A DNA stretch of 64,000 nucleotides from DSNY01 sp016861185. Its GTDB lineage: Bacteria; Pseudomonadota; Gammaproteobacteria; Burkholderiales; Burkholderiaceae_F. The notes beneath the pieces are model-generated. The model ran no database searches, was not told where the DNA came from, and saw only the letters and a list, made by a program, of their open reading frames with translations. Below are positions 49,835 to 59,345 of the stretch, one piece after another (positions within the stretch are counted from its first letter, which is position 1; each line of letters starts with the position of its first letter). The DNA lies in NCBI GenBank assembly GCA_030263275.1, contig SZOR01000009.1:1-64000 (forward strand), read 5' to 3'. The position numbers and the translations under genes are program-made.

Positions 49835-52800
49835 TTGGAAAGCGTCGCCTCAACGTCGAACGTCGAACTCGCGCTGCTCGCGCCGGCAGCCGGCGAGCGC
49901 TTTGCGTTGCCGCGGCCGCCGGGCTCGGGCGACGCGCTGCTGATCGCGCAGCTCGCGCGACGCGCGAAAGCGAACGGGCAGCTCGTCGTCGCGATCTGCG
50001 CCGACGCGCTTGATGCACAGCGCCTGGTCGACGAACTGCCCTACTTCGATCGCACGCTCGCGGTGCGGCCGTTTCCCGACTGGGAGACGCTGCCTTACGA
50101 CATCCTGTCGCCGCACCCCGATCTGGTCTCGGAGCGGCTGGAAACGCTGTACCGGCTGCTCGCGCGCGACGCCGCGGGTGGCATCGACGTGCTGGTCGTG
50201 CCCGCGACGACGGCGCTGTATCGGCTTGCGCCGCCCGCCTACATCGCTGCGCGCACGTTCGCGTTCCGCCAGGGGGAGCGGCTCGCCGCCGACAAGCTGC
50301 GCGCCCAGCTCGTGCTCGCCGGCTACCAGCACGTCACACAGGTCGTCGCACCGGGCGAGTTCTCCGTGCGCGGCGGACTGATCGATCTGTTCCCGATGGG
50401 ATCGGCGCTGCCGTTCCGCCTCGACCTGCTCGACGACGCGATCGAGACGATCCGCGCGTTCGATCCGGACACGCAGAGAAGCCTGTATCCGGTGCCGGCG
50501 GTCAGGCTGCTGCCGGGACGCGAGTTTCCCCTCGACGAAGCGGCCCGCACGGCTTTTCGCGGTCGCTGGCGCGAGGCGTTCGAAGGCGACCCGAGCCGAT
50601 CGCCGGTCTACAAGGACATCGGCAACGGCATCGCCGGGCCCGGCATCGAGTACTACCTGCCGCTGTTCTTCGACTCGACCGCTACCTTGTTCGACTACCT
50701 GCCGCCCGAGACGACGATCGTGCTGCACGGTGCGGTCGAGGCGAGCGGCCAACGCTTCTGGACCGAAACCGCCGAGCGTTACCGCTTCCTCGCGCGCGAC
50801 ACGCAGCGGCCCTGCCTGCCACCGCACCGGCTTTTCATCGGCGTCGAGGAGTTCTTCACCGCGTGCAAGCGCTTCGCGCGGCTGGCGCTGACCGAAGGCG
50901 AATCGCCGCAGTTCGAAACCGTGCCGCCGGTCGCGCTCGATCGCAAAGCGCACGATCCGCTCGAGAAACTGCGCGCGTTCGCGCAGCGGCTGGCGCTCGA
51001 AGGCGGTCGGCTGCTGCTGCTCGCGGATTCGGCGGGACGGCGCGAGACGATCGCGCAACTGCTGCGCGAGCATCGCTTCGAGTTCGCGGACAACGCGGAC
51101 TACCAGGCCTTCCTCGCCGGCGATGCGCCGGTCGCGCTCGGCGAAGCGCCGCTGCACGGCGGTTTCGTGCTGCGCGATGCGCAGCTTGCGATCGTCACCG
51201 AAACCGAGCTGTATGCGGCGAGCCCGCGCCGGCTGCGCGGCAAGGCGCGCGAACGCGCGTCGAACGTCGAGGCGATGGTGCGCGACCTCGCCGAGCTGCG
51301 CGTCGGCGATCCGGTCGTTCACGTCGAGCACGGCATCGGCCGCTACCTTGGTCTCGAGTCGATGGATCTGGGCGAAGGCCCGGCCGAATTCCTGCACCTG
51401 CAGTACGCGAATAACGCCAAGCTGTACGTGCCGGTCGCGCAGCTGCATCTGATCTCGCGCTACAGCGGCGCCGATCCGGATGCCGCGCCGCTGCACCACC
51501 TCGGCGGCGGCGACTGGGAGAAAGCGAAGAAGAAGGCCGCCAAGCAGGTACGCGACACCGCGGCGGAACTGCTGAATCTGTACGCGCTGCGCGCCTCGCG
51601 CAAGGGCCACGCGTTCGACTTCAAGCCGCACGACTACGAAGCGTTCGCCGAAGGCTTCGGCTTCGAAGAAACGCCCGATCAGCAGGCCGCGATCGACGCG
51701 GTGCTGAAAGACATGCGTGCCGGCTTTCCGATGGACCGGCTGGTGTGCGGCGACGTGGGCTTCGGCAAAACGGAGGTAGCGCTGCGTGCGGCGTTCGCCG
51801 CGGTGGCCGGTGGCAAGCAGGTCGCCGTGCTATGCCCGACCACGCTGCTCGCCGAGCAGCACTTCCAGACCTTCAGCGACCGCTTCGCCGACTGGCCGGT
51901 GAAGATCGTCGAGCTGTCGCGCTTCCGCTCGCAAAAGGAGGTCGCCGAAGCGATCGCGGGGCTCAATACCGGGCGAATCGACATCGCGATCGGCACGCAC
52001 AAGCTGCTGTCGGCGGACGTGAAGTTCGGCCGTCTGGGGCTGGTGATCATCGACGAGGAGCACCGCTTCGGCGTGCGGCAGAAGGAGCGGCTGAAGAGCC
52101 TGCGCGCCGAGGTCGATGTGCTGACGCTCACGGCCACGCCGATCCCGCGCACGCTTGCGCTGTCGATGGAAGGCATCCGTGAGTTCAGCGTGATCGCTAC
52201 CGCGCCGCAGAAGCGATTGGCGATCAAGACCTTCGTGCGGCGGGAAACGGCTTCCCTCGTGCGCGAAGCCTGCCTGCGCGAGCTGAAGCGCGGCGGGCAG
52301 ATCTACTTCCTGCACAACGAGGTCGAGACGATCGAAAACCGCCGCGCGCGGCTCGCGGAGCTCGTTCCCGAAGCGCGCATCGAGATCGCGCACGGCCAGA
52401 TGCCGGAGCGCGAACTCGAACGCGTGATGCGCGACTTCTACCAGCAGCGCTTCAACCTGCTCCTGTGCACGACGATCATCGAAACCGGGATCGACGTGCC
52501 GACGGCCAACACGATCGTCATCCATCGCGCCGACAAGTTCGGGCTGGCGCAGCTTCATCAGCTGCGCGGCCGCGTCGGCCGCTCGCATCACCAGGCGTAC
52601 GCGTACCTGCTCGTGCCCGACGAAGGGGGCATGACCAAGAACGCCGAGAAGCGGCTGGAAGCGATCCAGAACCTGGAAGAGCTGGGCTCGGGCTTCTACC
52701 TCGCGATGCACGATCTGGAGATCCGCGGCGCCGGCGAAGTGCTCGGCGAGGCGCAGTCGGGCAACATGCAGGAAGTGGGCTTCGACCTGTACACGCAGAT

Positions 52801-53299
52801 GCTCAACGCCGCGGTGCGCGCGCTGCGTTCCGGGCGCGAGCCCGATCTGCTGGCGCCGCTGGCGGCCGTGACCGAAATCAACCTGCACGTGCCGGCGCTG
52901 CTGCCGCCCGGCTATGTCAACGACGTGCACCAGCGGCTGTCGCTGTACAAGAAGCTCGCCTCGTGCAACGACGAGGACGGGCTGCTGACGCTGCAGGAAG
53001 AACTCGCCGACCGCTACGGCAAGCTGCCAGAACCCGCGCGCGCCCTGATCGAAACGCACCGGCTGCGGCTCGCGGCCGAGCAGCTCGGCGTGAAGAAGAT
53101 CGACGCGTCGAGCGATGCGATCGTGCTGACCTTCGTTCCGAACCCGCCGATCGATCCCGCGAAGCTGATCGCGCTGATCCAGCGCGAGAAGACGATGCGG
53201 CTGGCCGGTCAGGACAAGTTGCGCATCGATGCGAAGACGCCGAATCTCGATGCGCGGCTGCAGCAGTTGCGCGCGGTGTTCAAGGCGCTGAGCCAATGA
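49835..53299 (+). CDS. mfd: Transcription-repair coupling factor Mfd
   Basis: An 1154-residue translocase that removes stalled RNA polymerase and recruits UvrA to the lesion. It has an N-terminal UvrB-like module (LPYFDRTLAVRPFPDWETLPYD, read as FPDWETLPYD), the RNA polymerase-interacting domain beginning at LRVGDPVVHVEHGIGRYLGL, and the RecG-like motor with Walker A GDVGFGKTEVA, DEEHRFG and SFDLTATPIPR-type LTLTATPIPRTL, followed by the C-terminal TRCF domain. The first usable start is a TTG at 49835; no ATG lies near the expected N-terminus. The stop overlaps the serB ATG. Confidence 0.97.
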   Translation: MESVASTSNVELALLAPAAGERFALPRPPGSGDALLIAQLARRAKANGQLVVAICADALDAQRLVDELPYFDRTLAVRPFPDWETLPYDILSPHPDLVSERLETLYRLLARDAAGGIDVLVVPATTALYRLAPPAYIAARTFAFRQGERLAADKLRAQLVLAGYQHVTQVVAPGEFSVRGGLIDLFPMGSALPFRLDLLDDAIETIRAFDPDTQRSLYPVPAVRLLPGREFPLDEAARTAFRGRWREAFEGDPSRSPVYKDIGNGIAGPGIEYYLPLFFDSTATLFDYLPPETTIVLHGAVEASGQRFWTETAERYRFLARDTQRPCLPPHRLFIGVEEFFTACKRFARLALTEGESPQFETVPPVALDRKAHDPLEKLRAFAQRLALEGGRLLLLADSAGRRETIAQLLREHRFEFADNADYQAFLAGDAPVALGEAPLHGGFVLRDAQLAIVTETELYAASPRRLRGKARERASNVEAMVRDLAELRVGDPVVHVEHGIGRYLGLESMDLGEGPAEFLHLQYANNAKLYVPVAQLHLISRYSGADPDAAPLHHLGGGDWEKAKKKAAKQVRDTAAELLNLYALRASRKGHAFDFKPHDYEAFAEGFGFEETPDQQAAIDAVLKDMRAGFPMDRLVCGDVGFGKTEVALRAAFAAVAGGKQVAVLCPTTLLAEQHFQTFSDRFADWPVKIVELSRFRSQKEVAEAIAGLNTGRIDIAIGTHKLLSADVKFGRLGLVIIDEEHRFGVRQKERLKSLRAEVDVLTLTATPIPRTLALSMEGIREFSVIATAPQKRLAIKTFVRRETASLVREACLRELKRGGQIYFLHNEVETIENRRARLAELVPEARIEIAHGQMPERELERVMRDFYQQRFNLLLCTTIIETGIDVPTANTIVIHRADKFGLAQLHQLRGRVGRSHHQAYAYLLVPDEGGMTKNAEKRLEAIQNLEELGSGFYLAMHDLEIRGAGEVLGEAQSGNMQEVGFDLYTQMLNAAVRALRSGREPDLLAPLAAVTEINLHVPALLPPGYVNDVHQRLSLYKKLASCNDEDGLLTLQEELADRYGKLPEPARALIETHRLRLAAEQLGVKKIDASSDAIVLTFVPNPPIDPAKLIALIQREKTMRLAGQDKLRIDAKTPNLDARLQQLRAVFKALSQ

Positions 53300-54156
53300 C
53301 CATGGACCTCGTCATCCAATCCACCGATCTTCCCACCGCGGCAGTCGAGGCCTTCAAGGTCGCCTGCCTCGCGCGGCGCGTGCAGCGGAAACTCAACTGC
53401 GCGCGCCTCGTCGGCATCCAGGACGACGCCGATACGCGCAAGGCCGCGGCCGCGCTCGCGGACTACTGGAGGTGCGACTGGGCGATCGTCCCGCCGGCGC
53501 TGAAGCTCGCCGACTTCAGGCTGCTCGCGCTCGACATGGATTCGACGCTCGTCAATATCGAAAGCCTCGACGAAGTCGCCGCGTATGCCGGCAAGGGCGA
53601 GGAGGTCGCGGCGATCACCGAAGCGGCGATGCGCGGCGAGATCGCCGACTACAAGGAAAGCCTGCGCCGGCGCGTGGCGATGCTGGCCGGCGTGGATGCG
53701 TCGTTGCTCGAGCGCGTCTACGCGGAGCGGCTGAAGCTCAATCCGGGCGCGGAGGCGCTGATCGCCGCGTGCAAGGCCGCCGGGCTGAAGACGCTGCTCG
53801 TCACCGGGGGCTTCACCTTCTTCACCGATCGGCTGAAGCAGCGTCTGGGTTTCGACTTCACGCGCTCTAACGTGATCGAGATCGCCGACGGCAAGCTCAC
53901 CGGCCGCGTGACGGGCCCCGACGGCGGCGAGATCGTCGACGCGGACGGCAAGGCGCAGGCGCTGCGCGATGCCTGCGCCGATCTCGGCTGCGCGACCGAT
54001 CGAGCGATCGCGATCGGCGACGGCGCCAACGACCTGAAGATGATGAAGCTCGCCGGTTTGTCGGTCGCGTATCGCGCGAAACCCGTCGTCCGACAACAAG
54101 CCACGTACGCGCTGAACTACACTGCGCTCGACGGGGTGCTCAACTGGTTCTCATGA
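53296..54156 (+). CDS. serB: Phosphoserine phosphatase SerB
   Basis: A 286-residue HAD-family enzyme for the last step of serine synthesis. The core begins with the DxDST motif LALDMDSTLVNIESLDEVA (Asp nucleophile), then LLVTGGFTFFTDRL (motif II) and AIAIGDGANDLKMM (motif IV); an N-terminal region of about 80 residues precedes it. The ATG at 53296 overlaps the mfd stop by four bases; a second ATG two codons later is possible. A small membrane protein overlaps its stop. Confidence 0.96.
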   Translation: MTMDLVIQSTDLPTAAVEAFKVACLARRVQRKLNCARLVGIQDDADTRKAAAALADYWRCDWAIVPPALKLADFRLLALDMDSTLVNIESLDEVAAYAGKGEEVAAITEAAMRGEIADYKESLRRRVAMLAGVDASLLERVYAERLKLNPGAEALIAACKAAGLKTLLVTGGFTFFTDRLKQRLGFDFTRSNVIEIADGKLTGRVTGPDGGEIVDADGKAQALRDACADLGCATDRAIAIGDGANDLKMMKLAGLSVAYRAKPVVRQQATYALNYTALDGVLNWFS

Positions 54157-54167
54157 GGGGGAGATCG

Positions 54168-54506
54168 ATGCAGACGCCCGTTGCCGACGAAGTCATCCAG
54201 AAGACGAAGAGCGTGGCGCTCGTCGTCTACGTGCTGTACGCGCTGTCGTTCCTGTACGGGATCACCGCGATCGCGGGCGTGGTCATCGCCTACATCAAGC
54301 GCGACGACGTGCGCGGAACCTGGCTCGAAAGCCACTTCGCCTGGCAGATCCGCACCTTCTGGTGGGGCCTCGTGTGGACCGTCGTCGGCGTCGTGCTCGC
54401 GCTCGTCGCGGTCGGCTTCCTGATCCTGTTCGCCGTGTGGATCTGGGCGATCTATCGCGTCGTCAAGGGCTGGCTGCGGCTGAACGACGGGCGCGAGGTG
54501 AGCTGA
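54168..54506 (+). CDS. Small inner-membrane protein (COG3671/DUF4870-like)
   Basis: A 112-residue protein with three hydrophobic helices: SVALVVYVLYALSFLYGITAIAG, FWWGLVWTVVGVVLALVAVG and LILFAVWIWAIYRVVKG. The middle polar loop YIKRDDVRGTWLESHFAWQIRTFW matches the short conserved membrane proteins of COG3671, of unknown function. The ATG at 54168 has a GGGGGAG ribosome site six bases upstream; an ATG at 54153 overlaps the serB stop and is less likely. Convergent with the DUF2442 gene. Confidence 0.85.
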   Translation: MQTPVADEVIQKTKSVALVVYVLYALSFLYGITAIAGVVIAYIKRDDVRGTWLESHFAWQIRTFWWGLVWTVVGVVLALVAVGFLILFAVWIWAIYRVVKGWLRLNDGREVS

Positions 54507-54522
54507 GGGCGTCGGCCCGTGG

Positions 54523-54792
54523 TCACGCCGACGCCAGCGTCCGTCTAGCACTCATGTCCGGCCGCCCGGCCAGCAAACCGCCGACGCTGATGTCTTCGTC
54601 GAGCTCGTCCCAGTGCAAGCCTGCGCCCGACTTGCTGATCCGCACCTTGCCGCGCTGTTCAGGAGTCGCGTTGAGCAGGCGCGGGAACCAGGCGAGCGGA
54701 ACCCGGATGGCGCGGCCGTCCGCCAGTTCGACCAGCATGTCGGTGTCGGTGAAGTGAACCGCAGACGCGACGCTACTGTCCGAAGTATTCAT
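54523..54792 (-). CDS. DUF2442 family protein
   Basis: An 89-residue protein of the DUF2442 family: TDTDMLVELADGRAIRVPLAWFPRLLNATPEQR, with the WFPRLLNAT stretch being the family mark. The function is unknown. Its ATG at 54792 lies inside the end of the DUF4160 gene (20-base overlap), a coupling that is common for the two families. Together they look like a small two-gene module, sometimes listed as a candidate toxin-antitoxin or DNA-binding pair, without proof. The C-terminal residues ARRTLASA suggest a basic end. Confidence 0.88.
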   Translation of the reverse strand: MNTSDSSVASAVHFTDTDMLVELADGRAIRVPLAWFPRLLNATPEQRGKVRISKSGAGLHWDELDEDISVGGLLAGRPDMSARRTLASA

Positions 54793-55018
54793 CCCATTTC
54801 TCCCGGATCCGTGCCTCACGTTCCCGTACGACGGCAAGAATAGTGCCGAGTTGCCGGCTGCTCAATCCGAAGCTCGAAGCCAGGCGGATCTCGGGATCGA
54901 GCCATACCTTCGCTTCGCCATCGGCATGTTCCACGTGCACGTGGCAAGGCTCGCGCGGGCTTCCTTCGTTCGAATAGAAGAAGAATCGGAACCCGCGCCA
55001 GCGAAAGACTTCCGGCAT
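54773..55018 (-). CDS. DUF4160 family protein
   Basis: An 81-residue protein of the DUF4160 family, with the diagnostic GFRFFFYSNEGSPREPCHVHVEHADGEAKVWLDPEI region (short parts FFFYSNE, PCHVHVEHADGEAK). It has conserved His residues but no known activity. It is paired with DUF2442, whose start it overlaps by 20 bases, and lies 31 bases after the thiolase gene on the same strand. Its codon use is slightly less GC-biased than in the surrounding metabolic genes. Confidence 0.88.
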   Translation of the reverse strand: MPEVFRWRGFRFFFYSNEGSPREPCHVHVEHADGEAKVWLDPEIRLASSFGLSSRQLGTILAVVREREARIREKWDEYFGQ

Positions 55019-55049
55019 CGCTTCGCCGCTCGGCCGCGCTCGAACGAAC

Positions 55050-56234
55050 CTACACCCGCTCGAAAATCGCCGCGATCCCCTGCCCGCCGCCGATGCACAT
55101 CGTCACCAGCGCATAGCGGCCGCCGATCCGCTCCAGCTCGTACAACGCCTTGACGGCGATGACCGCGCCGGTGGCACCGACCGGGTGGCCGAGCGAGATG
55201 CCGCTGCCGTTCGGGTTGACCTTCGCGGGGTCCGCCTTCAGGTCCTTCGTCACCGCGCAGGCCTGGGCGGCGAAGGCTTCGTTCGCCTCGATGACGTCCA
55301 TCCGGTCGATCGTCAGTCCTGCCCGCTCGAGCGCCGTACGCGAAGCGGGCACCGGACCGATGCCCATGTACTTCGGATCGACGCCGGCGTGCGCGTAGGC
55401 GACGAGCCGCCCGAGCGGCTTCGCGCCGCGCTTCTCGGCGGTGGCGCGCTCCATCAGCACGAGCGCCGCCGCGCCGTCGTTGATGCCCGAGGCGTTGCCC
55501 GCGGTGACGGTGCCGTTCTCCTTCACGAACACGGGTTTGAGCTTCGCCATGTCTTCGAGCGTGGCGTCGGCGCGCGGATGCTCGTCGGTGTCGAAGACGA
55601 CGTCGCCCTTCTTGCCCTTCGTGACGATCGGCACGATCTGGCTCTTGAAGCGCCCTTCCCTGATCGCCGCCGACGCGCGCATGTGGCTTTCGACCGCGAG
55701 GCGGTCCTGCTCCTCGCGCGTGATGCCCCATTTGGCGGCGACGTTCTCCGCGGTCACGCCCATATGGATGTTGTGGAACGGGTCGTGCAACGCGGCGACC
55801 ATCATGTCGACGACCTTCGCGTCGCCCATGCGCTGGCCCCAGCGGCCGCTCGGCATCGCGTAGGGCGCGCGCGACATGCTTTCGGCGCCGCCGGCTACCG
55901 CGATATCGCAATCGCCGAGCAGGATCGATTGCGACGCGGAGACGATCGCCTGCAACCCGCTGCCGCACAGGCGATTGAGCGTCAGGCAGGGAACGTGATC
56001 GCGCACGCTGCCGTCGAGTGCGGCCACCCGCGCCAGGTACATGTCGCGCGGCTCGGTGTGAATCACGTTGCCGAAGACGACGTGGCCGACCTCGCCGCCT
56101 TCGACGCGGGCGCGCGCCAGCGCTTCCTTCACGCAGGTCGCGCCGAGTTGCGTCGGCGCCAGGTCCTTCAGCCCGCCGCCGAAATCGCCGATCGCTGTCC
56201 GCACGCCGCTCACGATCACCACGTCCCTGCCCAT
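55050..56234 (-). CDS. bktB: Beta-ketothiolase BktB (acetyl-CoA acyltransferase)
   Basis: A 394-residue thiolase that condenses or cleaves acyl-CoA thioesters. It has the active-site Cys90 (NRLCGSGLQAI), the EANEAFAAQACAV block, GHPVGATGA (catalytic His) and CIGGGQGIA (second Cys). The sequence is closer to BktB of Cupriavidus than to the PhaA at 60988, for example MGRDVVIVSGVRTAIGDFGG and FGNVIHTEPRDMYLARVAA. BktB accepts propionyl-CoA, so it can supply 3-ketovaleryl-CoA for mixed PHA. The ATG at 56234 gives the family start. The remainder of the operon downstream is DUF4160-DUF2442. Confidence 0.93.
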   Translation of the reverse strand: MGRDVVIVSGVRTAIGDFGGGLKDLAPTQLGATCVKEALARARVEGGEVGHVVFGNVIHTEPRDMYLARVAALDGSVRDHVPCLTLNRLCGSGLQAIVSASQSILLGDCDIAVAGGAESMSRAPYAMPSGRWGQRMGDAKVVDMMVAALHDPFHNIHMGVTAENVAAKWGITREEQDRLAVESHMRASAAIREGRFKSQIVPIVTKGKKGDVVFDTDEHPRADATLEDMAKLKPVFVKENGTVTAGNASGINDGAAALVLMERATAEKRGAKPLGRLVAYAHAGVDPKYMGIGPVPASRTALERAGLTIDRMDVIEANEAFAAQACAVTKDLKADPAKVNPNGSGISLGHPVGATGAVIAVKALYELERIGGRYALVTMCIGGGQGIAAIFERV

Positions 56235-56381
56235 ACGTCCTCCGCTCGATGCACTGCATTCGCCGCGCGACGCAAGGTCGCCGGCTCCGACGCAGCAGGT
56301 TAGCACCGGCGCCGAACGTGGGGCCGAACCGCTCGAGCGCGGCGTTTAGACTCGCACGCCTCGCGTTTTCGAAGCCTGCGC

Positions 56382-57212
56382 ATGTCGTCCGCTCCCGCAA
56401 CCCTGTTCGCTCTCGGCGCCGTTATCCTGTGGAGCCTGCTCGCCGCGCTCGCGGTCGGGCTGCGATCGGTACCGCCCTTCCTGCTCCTGGGACTGTCACT
56501 GACCGGCGCCGGCCTGATCGCTGCGCCGACCTGGCGCCGCTGGCGCGTGCCGCCGGCCACGCTCGCGCTCGGCGTCTACGGTCTGTTCGGCTTTCACCTG
56601 CTGCTGTTCCTGGCGCTGCGCCGCGCGCCGGCGGTCGAGGCGAACCTGATCAACTACCTGTGGCCGCTGCTGATCGTGCTGCTCGCGCCGCTGCTGTTGC
56701 GCGGGCTGCGGCTGACGGCGCGGCACGTCATCGCGGCGATGCTCGGGTTCGCGGGCGCGGCGCTCGTGATCACCGGCGGGCGCTGGACGCTGTCGATCGC
56801 GCACTGGGACGGCTACCTGCTCGCGCTCGGCTCGGCACTGATCTGGTCGACGTATTCGCTGCTGACGCGGCGCGTTCTGCCGTTTCCGACCGCGGCGGTC
56901 GGGCTGTTCTGCGTCGTGTCGGGGCTGCTCGCGCTCGGCGCGCACGCGGCGCTCGAAGCGCCCTACGTTCCTTCGGCGCGCGAGTGGCTGCTGATCGGTG
57001 CGCTCGCGCTCGGACCGATGGGCGCGGCTTTTTTCCTGTGGGACGCTGCGCTGAAACGCGGCGATGCGCGCGCGATCGGCGCGCTGTCGTTCCTGACGCC
57101 GCTGCTGTCGACGCTGCTGCTGATCGCGACCGGGCTCGGCCGGTTCAGTTGGACGATCGCGGTCGCCGCCGCGTTGATCGTCGGCGGCGCGGTGCTCGGT
57201 TCGCGCCGCTGA
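56382..57212 (+). CDS. DMT-superfamily (EamA) transporter
   Basis: A 276-residue membrane protein with ten hydrophobic segments in two EamA repeats (LWSLLAALAVGLRSVPPFLLLG and, in the second half, LIWSTYSLLTRRVLP; ALGPMGAAFFLWDAALKRGDAR). It resembles YddG-type exporters of aromatic amino acids and paraquat, but substrate assignment inside EamA is not safe from sequence. It is divergent from bktB (147 bases) and convergent with the GST (3 bases). The ATG at 56382 is a reasonable start with no strong ribosome site. Confidence 0.9.
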   Translation: MSSAPATLFALGAVILWSLLAALAVGLRSVPPFLLLGLSLTGAGLIAAPTWRRWRVPPATLALGVYGLFGFHLLLFLALRRAPAVEANLINYLWPLLIVLLAPLLLRGLRLTARHVIAAMLGFAGAALVITGGRWTLSIAHWDGYLLALGSALIWSTYSLLTRRVLPFPTAAVGLFCVVSGLLALGAHAALEAPYVPSAREWLLIGALALGPMGAAFFLWDAALKRGDARAIGALSFLTPLLSTLLLIATGLGRFSWTIAVAAALIVGGAVLGSRR

Positions 57213-57215
57213 TCG

Positions 57216-57845
57216 CTACTGGAATCCGTGGCGCTGCCAGACCGGCGCGACTTCCGGCAGCGCTTCGATCCGGCGCAACAGCGCGTGAAACTCGGGTCGG
57301 TTTTGTTCGAGGAACTTGCGCGCACCCCACCAGCGCGAGATGTTGGCGACGTACACATCGGCGATGCGCGGTCGCTCGCCGAGCAGGAACGGCGTGCCGC
57401 GCCAGGCGTCGGCGACGATCGTCCAGTACTGCGCGATGCGGGCGCGGGCGCCGGTCTGCAACGCTTGCCGTGCGCCTTCGTCGGCGAGCCAGCGCGAAGG
57501 CACGTCGACGATGCTGCCCGCCGCATAGACGTTCGCGGCGACGAACATCATCCAGCGCAGGCAGGCGGCCCGCTCGGTCGTCGAAGGCGCCGGCACCCAG
57601 TCGCTCGGATGGCGCTCCATCAGCGTCCACAGGATCGCCACGCTTTCGGTCAGCACCTCGCCGGCGGGCGTGACGAGCGTGGGGACCTGCGCGAGCGGAT
57701 TGACCGCGTGCAACTCGGCAAGTCCCGGCGCGTTTTCCTCCCACGGCGCGGCCTCGACAATCTCGTGCTCGACGCCGAGCGCGGCGAGCGCGACCTCGAC
57801 GCTGGCCGAGCCCGATCCGCGCCCGCCGAGCAGCCGGTACTTCAT
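57216..57845 (-). CDS. Glutathione S-transferase family protein
   Basis: A 209-residue protein with the GST layout: an N-terminal thioredoxin-like domain (LAELHAVNPLAQVPTLVTPAGEVLTESVAILWTLMER, with NPLAQVPTL and ESVAIL the glutathione-binding motifs) and a helical C-terminal domain (GTPFLLGERPRIADVYVANISRWW). The start at 57845 overlaps the rimO stop by four bases, so it is the distal gene of phaR-rimO-GST or rimO-GST. The substrate is unknown. Confidence 0.92.
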   Translation of the reverse strand: MKYRLLGGRGSGSASVEVALAALGVEHEIVEAAPWEENAPGLAELHAVNPLAQVPTLVTPAGEVLTESVAILWTLMERHPSDWVPAPSTTERAACLRWMMFVAANVYAAGSIVDVPSRWLADEGARQALQTGARARIAQYWTIVADAWRGTPFLLGERPRIADVYVANISRWWGARKFLEQNRPEFHALLRRIEALPEVAPVWQRHGFQ

Positions 57846-59200
57846 GCGGGCACCCCGTGCAGGTCGTGTTCTTCGGCGGCGGTGATGCGCACGTCGACGA
57901 ATTCGCCGGCGGCGAGCTTGCGGCGCGTCTTCACGTAGACGAGTCCGTCGATCTCGGGCGCATCCGCGCTCGAGCGGCCGACCGCGACCGTCGGACCCAC
58001 CTCGTCGATCAGGACGCGCTGGGTCGTGCCGACCTTGCGCGCCAGCCGCGCACGCGAGATCTCCTGCTGCACGGCCATGAAGCGCGCGCGGCGCTCCTCG
58101 CGTACGTCGTCGGGCAGCATGCCGGGCAGCGCGTTCGCCGCCGCGCCTTCGACCGGCGAATACGCGAAGCAGCCGACGCGGTCGAGCTGCGCTTCGCGCA
58201 GGAAGTCCAGCAGGTACTCGAACTCTTCCTCGCTTTCGCCGGGGAAGCCCGCGATGAAGGTCGAGCGGATGGTGAGCTCCGGGCAGAGCGCGCGCCACGC
58301 GCGTATGCGCTCGATGTTCTTTTCGCCCGAGGCTGGCCGCTTCATCAGCTTGAGGATGCGCGGATGCGCGTGCTGGAACGGGACGTCCAGGTAAGGCAGC
58401 ACCTTGCCCTCGGCCATCAGCGGGACGATCTCGTCGACGTGCGGATACGGGTAGACGTAGTGCAGCCGGATCCACACGCCGAGCCGGCCCAGTTCGCGCA
58501 CCAGCTCGGTCATCTTTGTCTTCACCGCGCGGCCGCCGACGAAGTCGAGCTTGTACTTCACGTCCACGCCGTACGCGCTCGTGTCCTGCGAGATCACCAG
58601 CAGCTCGCGCACGCCCTGCTTGACCAGACTCTCCGCCTCGCGCATCACTTCGCCGATCGGCCGCGAAACGAGATCGCCGCGCAGCGACGGAATGATGCAG
58701 AAGGTGCAGCGGTGGTTGCAGCCTTCGGAGATCTTCAGATACGCGTAGTGGCGCGGCGTCAGCTTGACGCCGGCAGGCGGCACCAGATCGGTGAATGGAT
58801 CGTGCGGCTTCGGCAACTGTGCGTGGACGTGCCGCATGACTTCGTCGGCCGCGTGCGGCCCGGTGACCGCGAGCACCTTGGGGTGCACCTTGGCGACCAG
58901 GTTTTCGCCCCCTTCGGTCTTCGCACCCAGACAGCCGGTGACGATCACCTTGCCGTTCTCCGCCAGCGCCTCACCGATCGCGTCGAGCGACTCCTGCACG
59001 GCGGCGTCGATGAAGCCGCACGTGTTGACGATGACGAGGTCGGCACCGTCGTAGCTGCCGGACAGCACGTAACCCTCGGCGCGCAGTTGCGTGACGATGC
59101 GCTCGGAATCGACCAGCGCCTTCGGGCAGCCGAGCGACACCATGCCGACGGTCGGCACTCTCGCCGAACGGGAAGGCCGTGCCTTGGCAAGGGTCGTCAT
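57842..59200 (-). CDS. rimO: Ribosomal protein S12 methylthiotransferase RimO
   Basis: A 452-residue radical-SAM enzyme that adds a methylthio group to Asp88 of ribosomal protein S12. It has an N-terminal MTTase domain (GMVSLGCPKALVDSERI, CGFIDAAVQESLDAIGEAL with cysteines of the auxiliary cluster), the radical-SAM motif CNHRCTFCIIP, and a C-terminal TRAM domain. The start at 59200 (MTTLAKARPSRSARVP) is plausible; an earlier start is excluded by lack of frame. A TATGAT at 59307-59302 could be its -10. Downstream, the GST overlaps its stop. Confidence 0.97.
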   Translation of the reverse strand: MTTLAKARPSRSARVPTVGMVSLGCPKALVDSERIVTQLRAEGYVLSGSYDGADLVIVNTCGFIDAAVQESLDAIGEALAENGKVIVTGCLGAKTEGGENLVAKVHPKVLAVTGPHAADEVMRHVHAQLPKPHDPFTDLVPPAGVKLTPRHYAYLKISEGCNHRCTFCIIPSLRGDLVSRPIGEVMREAESLVKQGVRELLVISQDTSAYGVDVKYKLDFVGGRAVKTKMTELVRELGRLGVWIRLHYVYPYPHVDEIVPLMAEGKVLPYLDVPFQHAHPRILKLMKRPASGEKNIERIRAWRALCPELTIRSTFIAGFPGESEEEFEYLLDFLREAQLDRVGCFAYSPVEGAAANALPGMLPDDVREERRARFMAVQQEISRARLARKVGTTQRVLIDEVGPTVAVGRSSADAPEIDGLVYVKTRRKLAAGEFVDVRITAAEEHDLHGVPA

Positions 59201-59345
59201 CGAACGAAAGAATGGAGGTCGCAGCCCGCTTCGCGGGGACAGGCGGCCGCGATCGCGGCGCCGCGCACCTACGGGCGGATCATCGCCGCGCGCAGCGCGA
59301 GATCATAGGCGGCGCGCCCGCCGCCACGAGCCGCGCAAGTAGTCG

